Positions 43,151 to 52,118 are shown, counted from the stretch's first letter. The stretch is 64,000 nt of DNA from Variovorax sp. SG517 (GCF_013376045.1 NZ_JABMJG010000014.1:92068-156067); one strand, 5' to 3'. The notes: a model not told the origin generated them from the sequence alone. Translations and numbers: made by a program.

Positions 43151-43406
43151 TGAGGCACTCCTGGAGGATGAAGACATTCGGCGTAGGCCTCAGGCTAGCC
43201 ATCGCAGGCGTGCGCGACCGTAAGCCGCGGACCACAGGCGCTGTAGGGCACGGGGGCCGGGAAGATGGGCCGGGAGGGTCCGACAACCCCACCGGCCGCA
43301 GGCTGATGGAGCCGCGTTGAAACCCGTGCTACGGTGCGCATGAAAGCATCGGCCGGCGCGCAACTGCGTGCAGGTCTTGTCACAACCGGCACAGGATAAT
43401 GATTTC

Positions 43407-44360
43407 ATGAACCAACTCGATGCACTCCGCCAGTGGACCACCGTCGTCGCCGACACCGGTGACTTCAAACAGCTCAGCATTTCCAAGCCGCAGGACGCGA
43501 CCACCAACCCGTCGCTGATCCTCAAGGCCGTGCAGAAGCCCGAGTACCGGCCTCTGCTCGACGAGACCGTGAAGAAGCACGCAGGCAAGCCGCTCGACGA
43601 GGTCATCGACCGCCTGCTGGTGAGCTTCGGCACCGAGATCCTCTCCATCATTCCGGGCCGCGTCTCCACCGAGGTCGACGCCCGCCTGTCCTTCGACACG
43701 GCCGCGACCATCGCGCGCGGTGAGCGCATCGTGGCGCTGTACAAGGCCGAAGGCATCGACACCGAGAAGCGCCTGCTCATCAAGGTGGCCTCCACCTGGG
43801 AAGGCATCGAGGCCGCGCGCCAGCTTGAGCAGAAGGGCATCCGCACCAACCTGACGCTGCTGTTCTCCTTCGCGCAGGCCGTGGCCTGCGGCGCGGCTGG
43901 CGTGCAGCTGATCTCGCCCTTCGTGGGCCGCATCTACGACTGGTACAAGAAGTCCGCCGGCTCCAGCTGGGACGAATCCGCGAACGCCGGTGCCAACGAC
44001 CCCGGCGTGAAGTCGGTGCGCCAGATCTACGGGTACTACAAGCAGCACGGCGTCAAGACCGAGGTGATGGGCGCGAGCTTCCGCAACGTGGGCCAGATCA
44101 AGGCGCTGGCCGGCTGCGACCTGCTGACCATCAGCCCCGAGCTGCTGGCCGAGCTGGCCGCGAGCAACGAGCCGCTGCAGCGCGCGCTCGACCCCAAGTC
44201 CACCGGCGCCGACGTCGCCAAGGTCAGCTACGACGAGGCGGGCTTCCGCTTTGCGCTGAATGAAGACGCCATGGCCACCGAGAAGCTGGCCGAAGGCATC
44301 CGCGCCTTCGCGGCCGACGCCGTGAAGCTCGAGAAGCTCATGCAGGAAAGCGGCAAGTAA
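43407..44360 (+). CDS. tal: Transaldolase (TalB type)
   Basis: A 317-residue class I transaldolase of the non-oxidative pentose phosphate pathway that moves dihydroxyacetone between sedoheptulose-7-phosphate and erythrose-4-phosphate. The Schiff-base lysine is Lys126 in RLLIKVASTWEGI, and the start MNQLDALRQWTTVVADTGDF plus DATTNPSLILKA are family signatures. It precedes pgi by 2 bp, so the two are one unit. The 256-bp region upstream has no gene and no clear regulatory site. Confidence 0.95.
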   Translation: MNQLDALRQWTTVVADTGDFKQLSISKPQDATTNPSLILKAVQKPEYRPLLDETVKKHAGKPLDEVIDRLLVSFGTEILSIIPGRVSTEVDARLSFDTAATIARGERIVALYKAEGIDTEKRLLIKVASTWEGIEAARQLEQKGIRTNLTLLFSFAQAVACGAAGVQLISPFVGRIYDWYKKSAGSSWDESANAGANDPGVKSVRQIYGYYKQHGVKTEVMGASFRNVGQIKALAGCDLLTISPELLAELAASNEPLQRALDPKSTGADVAKVSYDEAGFRFALNEDAMATEKLAEGIRAFAADAVKLEKLMQESGK

Positions 44361-44362
44361 AG

Positions 44363-45916
44363 ATGGCCATGACCCTTCGCTGCGACCGCGCGCCGGCCTG
44401 GGCGCAACTGCAGTCCGCCTTCGAGACCGCGGGCCGCCAGTTCGACCTGCGCCATGCCTTCGTGGAAGACGCCGGCCGCTTCGAGCGCTTCAGCCAGGAG
44501 GCGCCCCACGTCTTCGCCGACCTGTCGAAGAGCCTGATCGACGCGCGCACCGAGGAACTGCTCTTCAAGCTGGCCCGCGAATGCGGCCTGGAGGCGCACC
44601 GCGACGCCATGTTCGCCGGCGAGCACATCAACAACACCGAAGACCGCGCCGTGCTGCACACGCTGCTGCGCGCGCCGGCCGATGCGCCCACGGGCCCGAA
44701 GACGGCCAGCGAGCTGCGCGAGGTGCATGCCACGCTCGACGCGATGCTGGCCTATGCGGAGAAGGTGCGCGCCGACCACACGATCACCGACGTGGTCAAC
44801 ATCGGCATCGGCGGCTCCGACCTCGGCCCGCAGATGGCGGTGCTGGCGCTGGCCGAGTTCGCCGCGCCGGGCAAGCGCTTCCACTTCGTCTCGAACGTCG
44901 ACGGCCACGAACTGGCCGGCGTGCTGCAGGGGCTGGCGCCGGAGCACACGCTGTTCCTCATCGCCTCGAAGACTTTCACCACCGCCGAGACGATGACCAA
45001 CGCGCAGTCGGCCAAGCGCTGGTACGAACAGTCGGGCGGCACCGACATCGCGGGCCACTTCGCCGCGCTCACCACCAACGTGGAAGCCGCGAAGAAGTTC
45101 GGCATCGACACCACCTTCGGCTTCTGGGACTGGGTGGGCGGACGCTATTCGCTGTGGTCGGCCATCGGCCTGCCCATTGCGCTGGCCATCGGCGCGGAGG
45201 GCTTCCGCAGGCTGCTGGCGGGCGCGCATGCGATGGACGAGCACTTCCGCACCGCGCCGCTGGAGCGCAACCTGCCGGTGCGCCTCGGCCTGCTCGACGT
45301 CTGGTATCGCAACTTCCACAAGTTCACCAGCCGCAGCATCGCGCCGTACCACAGCGCCTTGAAGCGCGTGCCCGCCTACCTGCAGCAGCTCGAGATGGAG
45401 AGCAACGGCAAGCAGGTGGATGCAGACGGCAAGCCGCTGGCCTTCGGCACCTCGCCGGTGCTGTGGGGCGAGCCCGGCACCAATGGCCAGCACGCCTACT
45501 TCCAGATGCTGCACCAGGGCACCGACGTGACGCCGCTCGAGTTCGTGGCGGTGCGCGATGCCTCGCACGACCTCGAAGGCCATCACCCGAAGCTGCTGGC
45601 CAATGCGCTCGCGCAGGCGCAGGCGCTGATGGTCGGCAAGCTCGACGAGGGCGGCCACAAGAACTTCCCCGGCAACCGGCCGAGCACCTTCTTCGTGTTC
45701 GAGAAGCTCACGCCCGAGGCGCTGGGTGCCTTCCTCGCGATGTACGAGCACCGCGTGTTCACCAGCGGCGCGCTGTGGGGCATCAACAGCTTCGACCAGT
45801 GGGGCGTGGAACTCGGCAAGGTGCTGGCCAAGGACATCGAACCGCGCCTCGCATCGGGCGACGTCACGGGGCTCGATGCCTCCACCGCGGGCCTGCTGAA
45901 GCGGCTCGCAAGCTGA
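44363..45916 (+). CDS. pgi: Glucose-6-phosphate isomerase
   Basis: A 517-residue enzyme interconverting glucose-6-phosphate and fructose-6-phosphate. Key stretches are VVNIGIGGSDLGPQM near 144, the phosphate loop FLIASKTFTTAETMTN near 196, FWDWVGGRYSLWSAIGLP near 253, GEPGTNGQHAYFQMLHQGT near 370 and GINSFDQWGVELGK near 473 with the catalytic Lys. It is shorter than the 549-residue E. coli form. It lies 2 bp after tal, and an intrinsic terminator follows. Confidence 0.96.
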   Translation: MAMTLRCDRAPAWAQLQSAFETAGRQFDLRHAFVEDAGRFERFSQEAPHVFADLSKSLIDARTEELLFKLARECGLEAHRDAMFAGEHINNTEDRAVLHTLLRAPADAPTGPKTASELREVHATLDAMLAYAEKVRADHTITDVVNIGIGGSDLGPQMAVLALAEFAAPGKRFHFVSNVDGHELAGVLQGLAPEHTLFLIASKTFTTAETMTNAQSAKRWYEQSGGTDIAGHFAALTTNVEAAKKFGIDTTFGFWDWVGGRYSLWSAIGLPIALAIGAEGFRRLLAGAHAMDEHFRTAPLERNLPVRLGLLDVWYRNFHKFTSRSIAPYHSALKRVPAYLQQLEMESNGKQVDADGKPLAFGTSPVLWGEPGTNGQHAYFQMLHQGTDVTPLEFVAVRDASHDLEGHHPKLLANALAQAQALMVGKLDEGGHKNFPGNRPSTFFVFEKLTPEALGAFLAMYEHRVFTSGALWGINSFDQWGVELGKVLAKDIEPRLASGDVTGLDASTAGLLKRLAS

Positions 45917-45931
45917 TCCGAGGGCTGCAGC

Positions 45932-45957
45932 AAAGGCTTTTCGGAGCCTTTTGTTTT
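45932..45957 (+). terminator. Intrinsic terminator after pgi
   Basis: Stem AAAGGCT / AGCCTTT (45932-45938 with 45945-45951), 6-nt loop, followed by TGTTTT. It closes the tal-pgi unit. Confidence 0.7.
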
Positions 45958-46058
45958 AAGCCGGGCTATGGCTTACGGCTGTATTTGCCGTTGAAAGACG
46001 CGTCGATATGATGGCCCGGGGAAATTTCCCTGGGACCAACACAAAGAGGAGTCGATCA

Positions 46059-46391
46059 ATGGATTTTCAAACAGCAGTCAAGACATGTCTGAGCAAGTAT
46101 GCGGACTTCACGGGGCGCGCATCGCGCTCCGAGTTCTGGTGGTTCGTGCTCGCGCAGCTCGTCGTTCTCATCGTGGCGAGCCTGATCCATCGCTTCGTGT
46201 ACGGCATCGCGGCGCTCGGGCTGCTGCTGCCGGCGCTGGCCGTCGGGGCACGCCGCCTGCACGACATTGGCAAGAGCGGCTGGTTCCTGCTGCTGGCCCT
46301 CATTCCGCTCGTCAACCTCGTGCTGATCTACTTCTACGTGCAGCCGACGCAGCCGGAATCGAACAACTACGGCGAGCCGCCGGCCGCCTGA
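46059..46391 (+). CDS. DUF805 membrane protein
   Basis: A 110-residue inner-membrane protein with three predicted helices. It carries the DUF805 signatures TGRASRSEFWWFVL near 17 and ARRLHDIGKSGWFLLL near 66. The family function is unknown. The ATG at 46059 is chosen because AGAGGAG lies at the right distance and the MDFQTAVKTCLSKYADF start is typical. It stands alone between two terminators. Confidence 0.85.
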   Translation: MDFQTAVKTCLSKYADFTGRASRSEFWWFVLAQLVVLIVASLIHRFVYGIAALGLLLPALAVGARRLHDIGKSGWFLLLALIPLVNLVLIYFYVQPTQPESNNYGEPPAA

Positions 46392-46412
46392 GTTTCAAAA
46401 GAAGAAGAGAAG

Positions 46413-46440
46413 AAAGGGCCGCGCGAGCGGCCCTTTTCCT
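46413..46440. terminator. Terminator between DUF805 and pdxA-like genes
   Basis: Perfect 10-bp stem AAAGGGCCGC / GCGGCCCTTT (46413-46422 with 46427-46436), GCGA loop, then TTCCTTT on the plus strand and TCTTCTCTTCTTT on the minus strand. It can serve the two convergent genes. Confidence 0.75.
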
Positions 46441-46468
46441 TTGGGGCGGTAGTGCCTGCGGTCGAGGT

Positions 46469-47542
46469 TCAGGCCGCGGCCTCCGCCGCCGTTTGCGCGG
46501 CGGTGTGCGCCGGCGCGCCGCTCGCCATGCGCACGCACAGGTCGAAGGCCTGCTGCAGCCCCTCGATCTTCGCGATGCCCTTGCCCGCGATGTCGAAGGC
46601 GCTGCCGCTGGCCGAGGTGGCCACCGGCACCGGCAGGCCGCCGTGCAGCGTCACGCCCTGCTCGAAGCCCATGAGCTTCATCGCGATCTGGCCCTGGTCG
46701 TGGTACATCGACACCACCGCATCCACGTCGCCGCGCCGCGCGCCAATGAACACCGTGTCGGGCGAGAAGGGGCCGCGTGCATCGAGGCCCTCGGCGCGCA
46801 GCTGCTCGATGGCGGGCGCGATGATCTCGATCTCCTCCATGCCGATGGAGCCGCCGTCGCCCGCGTGCGGATTGAGCCCCGTCACCGCGATGCGCGGCTG
46901 CGCCACGCCTGCGCGCTGCAGGGCATTGGCGATGATCTTCACCGCGTCGCTCACGCCCTGCACCGTGATGTGGCTGGCCACGTCCTTCAGCGGAATGTGC
47001 GAGGTCACGCGCGAGGTCCACAGCGAGCCGGTGAGGTTGAACTCGCAGACGAAGCCTTCCACCGCGAAGCGCTCCTGCATGTAGCGCAGCTCGTCCTCGT
47101 GCACCAGGCCGCCCAGGCGCAGGGAGTGCTTGTTGAGCGGCGCGAAGAGGATGCCCTCGGCCTGCCCGCGCCGAACCGCCAGCGTGGCCAGCTCCAGCGC
47201 CTCGAATGAGGCCCGGCCCGAGTGTCCGTTCGATTCGCCGAGCAGCGGCTCGCGGCCCTCCATCCAGTCCCTGGCGAGCAGGGTGGGGCGGCCGTCCTCG
47301 AAGCGCATTGCGTCGAGGCTGTCCACCCGCAGCGGGCTCAGCTTTTCGCCCGCGATGCGCTCGCCGGACGCGAGCACGACCGGGTCGGCGATCAGCAGCA
47401 CGCGCGCGGCGTCGAGGTTGCGCTGCCGCGCGAGCAGCTTCACCGCCATCTCGGGGCCGATGCCGCTCGGGTCGCCGAGCAGCACGGCGATGCGGGGCTT
47501 GGCGGAAGTCACGCCTGGAGTCTGGGAGGAGGAAGGGGACAT
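46469..47542 (-). CDS. PdxA family 4-hydroxythreonine-4-phosphate dehydrogenase-like protein
   Basis: A 357-residue NAD(P)- and metal-dependent dehydrogenase of the PdxA family. Visible: IAVLLGDPSGIGPEMAVKLL near 19, GLNPHAGDGGSIGMEE near 207 and YHDQGQIAMKLMGFEQGV near 269, which bind metal and substrate. True PdxA makes a vitamin B6 precursor. Here the gene lies next to an orphan Bug binding protein and a LysR regulator, not with ksgA or surA, so a catabolic PdxA2-type role is more likely, for example on a four-carbon sugar acid phosphate. The ATG at 47542 has a poor ribosome site. The C-terminus is an Ala-rich tail. Confidence 0.85.
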   Translation of the reverse strand: MSPSSSQTPGVTSAKPRIAVLLGDPSGIGPEMAVKLLARQRNLDAARVLLIADPVVLASGERIAGEKLSPLRVDSLDAMRFEDGRPTLLARDWMEGREPLLGESNGHSGRASFEALELATLAVRRGQAEGILFAPLNKHSLRLGGLVHEDELRYMQERFAVEGFVCEFNLTGSLWTSRVTSHIPLKDVASHITVQGVSDAVKIIANALQRAGVAQPRIAVTGLNPHAGDGGSIGMEEIEIIAPAIEQLRAEGLDARGPFSPDTVFIGARRGDVDAVVSMYHDQGQIAMKLMGFEQGVTLHGGLPVPVATSASGSAFDIAGKGIAKIEGLQQAFDLCVRMASGAPAHTAAQTAAEAAA

Positions 47543-47601
47543 GGTGTCGGTCGGGTGCGGTTGAAGAAGAGAAGAGAGAGAAAGAAAGCCAGCCGGCCGC
47601 C

Positions 47602-48591
47602 TCATTCGGCCTTGATGTTGGCGTCGCGCACGAGCTGGCCGTAGTGGTCGAACTCCTGCCGGTTCATCGCCGCGAAGGGTTCGCCGGTCAGTCCGCCGGG
47701 CTCGCCGCCCAGGGCCTTGATGCGCGTCTGCACGTCGGCCAGCTTCAGCGTGCGCGAGAGCTCGGCGCTCAGCCGCTCCACCGCGGGGCGCGGTGTGCCG
47801 GCCGTGACGTAGAGGCCGTACCAGGTCGACACGTCGGCGCCCTTGATGCCTTGCTCGGCCAGCGTGGGCACGTCGGGCAGTTCGGGCGAGCGCTGCGGCG
47901 CGCTCACGGCCAGCGCGCGGAACTTGCCGGCCTTGATCTGGCCCATGGCCGAGGAGGTGCTGTCGAACATCATGTCGACCTCGCCCGCGATGATGTCGAC
48001 GTGCGCCTGCGAGCTGCCCTTGTAGGGCACGTGGATCGACTTCATGCCCGTGGCCAGATTGAAGGCCTCGCCGCCCACATGCTGCGTGCTGCCGATGCCC
48101 GAAGAGGAGTACTTGAAGCTGCCGGGCTTCGCGGCCATGGCCGCCACCAGGTCCTTCACCGACCTGTAGGGCGAGTTGGCGGACACCACCAGCACGTTGG
48201 GCATCACGGCCACCAGGCCCACGGGCTGCAGGTCCTTGAGCGGGTCGTACTTGAGCTTGAGGATGTGCGGCGCCACCGCCTGCGCCGTGTTGGTGGCCAG
48301 CAGCAGCGTGGCGCCGTCGGCCGGCGCGCGGGCGGTGAGCTCGCCGGCGATGGTGTTGGATGCGCCCGGCCGGTTCTCCACCACCACCGGCTGCTTGAGC
48401 GCGGGCGAGAACTTGTCGGCCAGCACGCGCGCGAGGATGTCGGTGCCGCCGCCGGGCGAGGCGCCGACCATGATGCGCATGGGCTTGTCGGGGTAGGTCG
48501 GCTGCTGCGCGCCGGCCGGTGCGGCCGCCAGCAATGCCATGGCCGCCAGCCCTGCCAGCCTTGCGGCGTGGGCGAGAAAAGAAGGCTTCAT
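47602..48591 (-). CDS. Bug/TctC-family tricarboxylate-type binding protein
   Basis: A 329-residue periplasmic binding protein with a Sec signal (1-28, AGA|QQ). The Bug hallmarks are present: YPDKPMRIMVGASPGGGTDILAR, KQPVVVENRPGASNTIAGEL near 65 and VPYKGSSQAHVDIIAGEVDMMFD near 165. Bug proteins bind carboxylates for TctAB transporters or sensors. No tctA or tctB gene is nearby, so it is an orphan. It is divergent from the LysR gene (93 bp apart) and followed after 59 bp by the pdxA-like gene; the two are probably co-transcribed and LysR-controlled. RBS AGGAG is present. Confidence 0.9.
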   Translation of the reverse strand: MKPSFLAHAARLAGLAAMALLAAAPAGAQQPTYPDKPMRIMVGASPGGGTDILARVLADKFSPALKQPVVVENRPGASNTIAGELTARAPADGATLLLATNTAQAVAPHILKLKYDPLKDLQPVGLVAVMPNVLVVSANSPYRSVKDLVAAMAAKPGSFKYSSSGIGSTQHVGGEAFNLATGMKSIHVPYKGSSQAHVDIIAGEVDMMFDSTSSAMGQIKAGKFRALAVSAPQRSPELPDVPTLAEQGIKGADVSTWYGLYVTAGTPRPAVERLSAELSRTLKLADVQTRIKALGGEPGGLTGEPFAAMNRQEFDHYGQLVRDANIKAE

Positions 48592-48671
48592 CGGGTTTGT
48601 CTCCTGCTTGTAGTGAGGCAAGCGTACGGAGCAACGCCCGCGCGATCCAATCGAAAAAGGTCGGGGCTTCA

Positions 48672-48687
48672 TATACTTTTGTACATG
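48672..48687 (+). promoter_or_regulatory. -10 element abutting the LysR start codon
   Basis: TATACT (48672-48677) ends seven bases before the ATG (48685), and a TAC-TTTT-GTA dyad overlaps it. There is no Shine-Dalgarno sequence. The transcript may therefore be leaderless. The region also controls the divergent Bug gene. Confidence 0.35.
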
Positions 48688-49614
48688 ACCCAAGGCCCCT
48701 CCGACGCCTCGCTGATGCTCCTCGTGCGGCCGCGCCAGCTGCTGCTGCTGGCCCGGCTCGACGCCCATCGCCACCTGGGCCGGGCGGCCGAGGCCATGAA
48801 CATCAGCCAGCCGGCGGCCACCAAGCTGCTCCAGCAGCTGGAGGACTCGCTGGGCGAGAAGCTCTTCGAGCGCCTGGCGCGCGGCATGGAGCCCACGCCC
48901 TACGGCGAGATCCTGATCCGCTACGCGCGCCGCGTGCTCAGCGACTTCGGCACCGCTCGCGAGGAGATGCTGGCGCTGCGCTCGGGCCTGAGCGGCGCGC
49001 TGCGCGTGGGCAGCGTGCCCGGGGCGGTGCCGCAGCTGCTGGCGCCAGCGCTGGTGGAGTACCACCGCAGGCACCCGCAGGTGGCGGTGTCGGTGGTGGT
49101 CGAGACCAGCGACGTGATCCAGGCGCAGCTGGAGCAGGGCGACGTCGATTTCGTTCTGGGCCGCCTCACCGACGGCCACGACGAGGCGAAGTACGCGAGC
49201 GTGCCGCTCTTGGGCGAGTCGCAGGTGGTGGTGGTGCGCGCCGCCCATCCGGTGTTCGAGCGCGGCAACGTCACGCTGGCCGAGATGGCGGGCTGGTCGT
49301 GGGTGCTGCAGCCGCCGGGCTCGCCGCAGCGCGGGCGCTTCGAGGCGGCGATGCGCGAGGCGGGCATTGCCGACCGGCTCGACATCATCGAAACGGCATC
49401 GCCCATCGCCATCACCGCGCTGCTGGAGAACTCCGACATGGCGGCCGTCATGCCCGCCTCGCAGGCCGGCCACTACGCCCGCCTGGGCGTGCTGCGGGTG
49501 GTGCCGGTGGAACTGCCGGTGCGGGTGCCGCCGATCTGCCTGATCACCCGCACCGACCGGGCGCTGTCGCCCGCGGCGGCGCAGCTGCGGCGGCAGCTGC
49601 TGGGCAGCGCCTGA
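48685..49614 (+). CDS. LysR-family transcriptional regulator
   Basis: A 309-residue regulator. The winged helix-turn-helix (about 15-75) includes AEAMNISQPAATKLLQQLEDSLGEKLFER, and the effector-binding domain (about 100-305) is a periplasmic-binding-protein-like fold. It is related to the Cbl/GbpR/PcaQ-type regulators that control carboxylate use. It probably controls the divergent Bug and pdxA-like genes. An alternative start at residue 11 (48715) lacks a ribosome site, so the first ATG is kept. Confidence 0.9.
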   Translation: MTQGPSDASLMLLVRPRQLLLLARLDAHRHLGRAAEAMNISQPAATKLLQQLEDSLGEKLFERLARGMEPTPYGEILIRYARRVLSDFGTAREEMLALRSGLSGALRVGSVPGAVPQLLAPALVEYHRRHPQVAVSVVVETSDVIQAQLEQGDVDFVLGRLTDGHDEAKYASVPLLGESQVVVVRAAHPVFERGNVTLAEMAGWSWVLQPPGSPQRGRFEAAMREAGIADRLDIIETASPIAITALLENSDMAAVMPASQAGHYARLGVLRVVPVELPVRVPPICLITRTDRALSPAAAQLRRQLLGSA

Positions 49615-49800
49615 GGCCTTTGGCTTGCGGATTTCCATGCTGTATTGCATCGACTAGGGATTTCACTAGCCAATCGATGCATGAAAGTACTGGTGATGGC
49701 GGCCCCAGTACCAAAACCGCAGGCACGCTTCTCCAGAATTCGCGGCACGGCGACCCGACAGACAGAAAGAGGGCGTCGCTCACTTCCTCTAGGAGACAAC

Positions 49801-51111
49801 ATGAAGCGTTTTCTGAAAGCGGGCCTCGTCCTCGCACTGATCGGTACGGGCGTCGTCTCGCAGGCCGCCACCGAACTCGTGATCGCGACCGTGAACAACG
49901 GCCACATGATCGAGATGCAGAAACTCACCCCCTTCTTCGAGAAGGCCAACCCCGACATCAAGCTCAAGTGGGTCACGCTGGAAGAAGGCACGCTGCGCCA
50001 GCGCGTGACCACCGACATCGCCACCAAGGGCGGCCAGTTCGACGTGATGACCATCGGCCTGTACGAGACGCCGATCTGGTCGAAGAAGGGCTGGCTCAAG
50101 CCCATTGCCACCGACGCCGCCTACGACGTGGACGACCTGCTGCCCGCCATCCGCGACGGCCTGTCGAACGAGGGCAAGCTCTACGCCGCGCCCTTCTACG
50201 GCGAGAGCTCCATGCTCATGTACCGCAAGGACCTGGCCGACAAGGTGGGCGTGAAGTTCCCCGAGCAGCCCACCTGGGCGCAGGTGAAGGAGTTCGCCGA
50301 CAAGGCCAACGACCCGAAGGCGGGCGTCTACGGCATGTGCCTGCGCGGCAAGCCGGGCTGGGGCGACAACATGGCCTTCCTGACCACGCTGGTCAACACC
50401 AACGGCGGCCAGTGGTTCGACATGCAGTGGAAGCCGCAGATCGACACCAAGCCCTGGAAGGACGCGATCACCTTCTACGTCGACCTGATGAAGAAGGACG
50501 GCCCTCCGGGCGCCTCGGCCAACAGCTTCAACGAGAACCTCGCGCTCTTCAACGAAGGCAAGTGCGCGGCGTGGGTGGACGCGACCATCGCGGCTTCGTT
50601 CATCAGCGACCCGAAGCAGTCGAAGGTGGCCGACAAGGTGGCCTTCGCGCAGGCGCCCACCGCCGCTACGCCCAAGGGCGCCAACTGGCTGTGGTCGTGG
50701 AACCTCGCCATTCCGGCCAGCTCGACCAAGGACGAGGCGGCGCAGAAGTTCATCAAGTGGGCGACTTCGAAGGACTACATCGCCCTCGTGGCCAAGGAAA
50801 CCGGCTGGGCCTCGGTGCCGACCGGCACGCGCAAGTCGACCTACGCGAACCCCGAGTTCCAGAAGGTCGCCAAGTTCGCCGCGGCCGAGAAGAAGGCGAT
50901 CGACAGCGCGAACCTGACGGACAGCACGCTGCCGAAGTCGCCTTACGTGGGTGTGCAGTACGCGGCGATTCCCGAGTTCCAGGCGATCGGCGTGGCGGTG
51001 GGGCAGCAGATGAGCGCGGCGCTGTCGGGCAAGGTCACTGTCGACCAGGCGCTGAAGACTTCGCAGAACGCCGCAGAGCGCGAAATGAAGAAGGCTGGCT
51101 ACTACAAGTAA
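49801..51111 (+). CDS. Polyol ABC transporter substrate-binding protein (SmoE/MtlE type)
   Basis: A 436-residue periplasmic binding protein of family 1 with a Sec signal (1-22, SQA|AT). Stretches TELVIATVNNGHMIEMQKL, FDVMTIGLYETPIW near 80 and APFYGESSMLMYRKDLA near 122 are typical of sorbitol/mannitol-binding proteins. It starts the polyol operon. The RBS AGGAGAC is clear. The 186 bp before it hold the operon promoter, though no convincing -35/-10 pair was found. A hairpin pair follows the stop, which may protect this message. Confidence 0.92.
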   Translation: MKRFLKAGLVLALIGTGVVSQAATELVIATVNNGHMIEMQKLTPFFEKANPDIKLKWVTLEEGTLRQRVTTDIATKGGQFDVMTIGLYETPIWSKKGWLKPIATDAAYDVDDLLPAIRDGLSNEGKLYAAPFYGESSMLMYRKDLADKVGVKFPEQPTWAQVKEFADKANDPKAGVYGMCLRGKPGWGDNMAFLTTLVNTNGGQWFDMQWKPQIDTKPWKDAITFYVDLMKKDGPPGASANSFNENLALFNEGKCAAWVDATIAASFISDPKQSKVADKVAFAQAPTAATPKGANWLWSWNLAIPASSTKDEAAQKFIKWATSKDYIALVAKETGWASVPTGTRKSTYANPEFQKVAKFAAAEKKAIDSANLTDSTLPKSPYVGVQYAAIPEFQAIGVAVGQQMSAALSGKVTVDQALKTSQNAAEREMKKAGYYK

Positions 51112-51122
51112 GCCGCTTTCTT

Positions 51123-51220
51123 CCCTCTCCCCTCGGGGAGAGGGCAGGGTGAGGGGACGGCGTGCCCACCGCATGTGCCGCATGCCCTCACCCCAACCCT
51201 CTCCCGCGAGCGGGAGAGGG
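51123..51220. repeat. Paired REP-like hairpins between binding protein and permease genes
   Basis: Two related palindromic elements in inverted orientation: CCCTCTCCCCTCGGGGAGAG followed by GGCAGGGTGAGGGG (51123-51154), and CCCTCACCCCAACCCTCTCC followed by CGCGAGCGGGAGAGGG (51184-51220). Each forms a strong stem. Position after the binding-protein stop parallels the REP hairpins between E. coli malE and malF. Confidence 0.7.
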
Positions 51221-51247
51221 GGCAACAGCCCCCGGAGAGGACACACA

Positions 51248-52105
51248 ATGAAAAGACTCCTGCCCCGCGCCCTCATGGCGCCCGCCGTGCTCACGCTCTT
51301 CGCCTGGATGATCGTGCCGCTGGTGATGACGTTGTACTTCTCGTTCGTGAACTACAACCTCATGCAGCCCGGCGAGCGCACCTTCGCGGGCATCGAGAAC
51401 TTTCACTACTTCATCACCGACCCCGACTTCTGGCCGGCCACCTGGAACACGCTGCTCTTGATCGGCAGCGTGATCGTGATCACCGTGGTGCTCGGCGTGC
51501 TGCTCGCGCTGCTGGTGAACGAGCCCTTTCCGGGGCGCGGCATCGTGCGCGTGCTGCTGATCTCGCCGTTCTTCGTCATGCCCGCGGTCAACGCGCTGCT
51601 GTGGAAGCACATGATGATGAACCCCATCTACGGCGTGCTCGCCGACGTGTGGCGCACCTTCGGCGCCCAGCCCGTCGACTGGCTCACCGACGTGCCGCTG
51701 CTGTCGGTGATCATCATGGTGGCCTGGCAGTGGCTGCCCTTCGCCTGCCTGATCTTCATCACCTCGCTGCAGTCGCTCGACCGCGAGCAGATGGAGGCCG
51801 CGCGCATGGACGGCGCGAGCGCGTTCCAGCGCTTCTTCTATCTCACCGTGCCGCACCTCGCGCGCCCCATGGCGGTGGTGATCATGATCGAGATGATCTT
51901 CCTGCTCAGCGTGTTCGCCGAGATCGCCATCACCACCAACGGCGGCCCCGGCAACGAGAGCACGAACATGACCTACATGATCTTCAAGCAGTCGCTCATG
52001 AACTTCGACGTGGGCGTGGCTTCGGCGGGTGCGCTCTTCGCGGTGGTGCTGGCCAACATCGTGGCCGTGTTCCTGATCCGCATCATCGGCAAGAACCTTG
52101 ACTGA
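51248..52105 (+). CDS. Polyol ABC transporter permease 1 (SmoF/MtlF type)
   Basis: A 285-residue inner-membrane permease of the MalF class with six helices. The ATPase-coupling loop is LDREQMEAARMDGASAFQRF near 177-196, and ITTNGGPGNESTNMTYMIF near 235 is typical for sugar permeases. It pairs with permease 2, which begins 13 bp after its stop. The ATG at 51248 follows GGAGAGGA. Confidence 0.92.
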   Translation: MKRLLPRALMAPAVLTLFAWMIVPLVMTLYFSFVNYNLMQPGERTFAGIENFHYFITDPDFWPATWNTLLLIGSVIVITVVLGVLLALLVNEPFPGRGIVRVLLISPFFVMPAVNALLWKHMMMNPIYGVLADVWRTFGAQPVDWLTDVPLLSVIIMVAWQWLPFACLIFITSLQSLDREQMEAARMDGASAFQRFFYLTVPHLARPMAVVIMIEMIFLLSVFAEIAITTNGGPGNESTNMTYMIFKQSLMNFDVGVASAGALFAVVLANIVAVFLIRIIGKNLD

Positions 52106-52118
52106 GGAGCCCCGCGCC

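Noticed and set aside
46469..47542. Calling the gene pdxA of vitamin B6 synthesis outright
   Set aside because: Family membership is clear, but the context with Bug and LysR argues for a catabolic paralogue, so no gene symbol was given.
47561..47590. Purine-rich AAGAAGAGAAGAGAGAG tract between Bug and pdxA-like genes
   Set aside because: Low-complexity sequence without symmetry; on the transcribed strand it is a pyrimidine tract, with no supported function.
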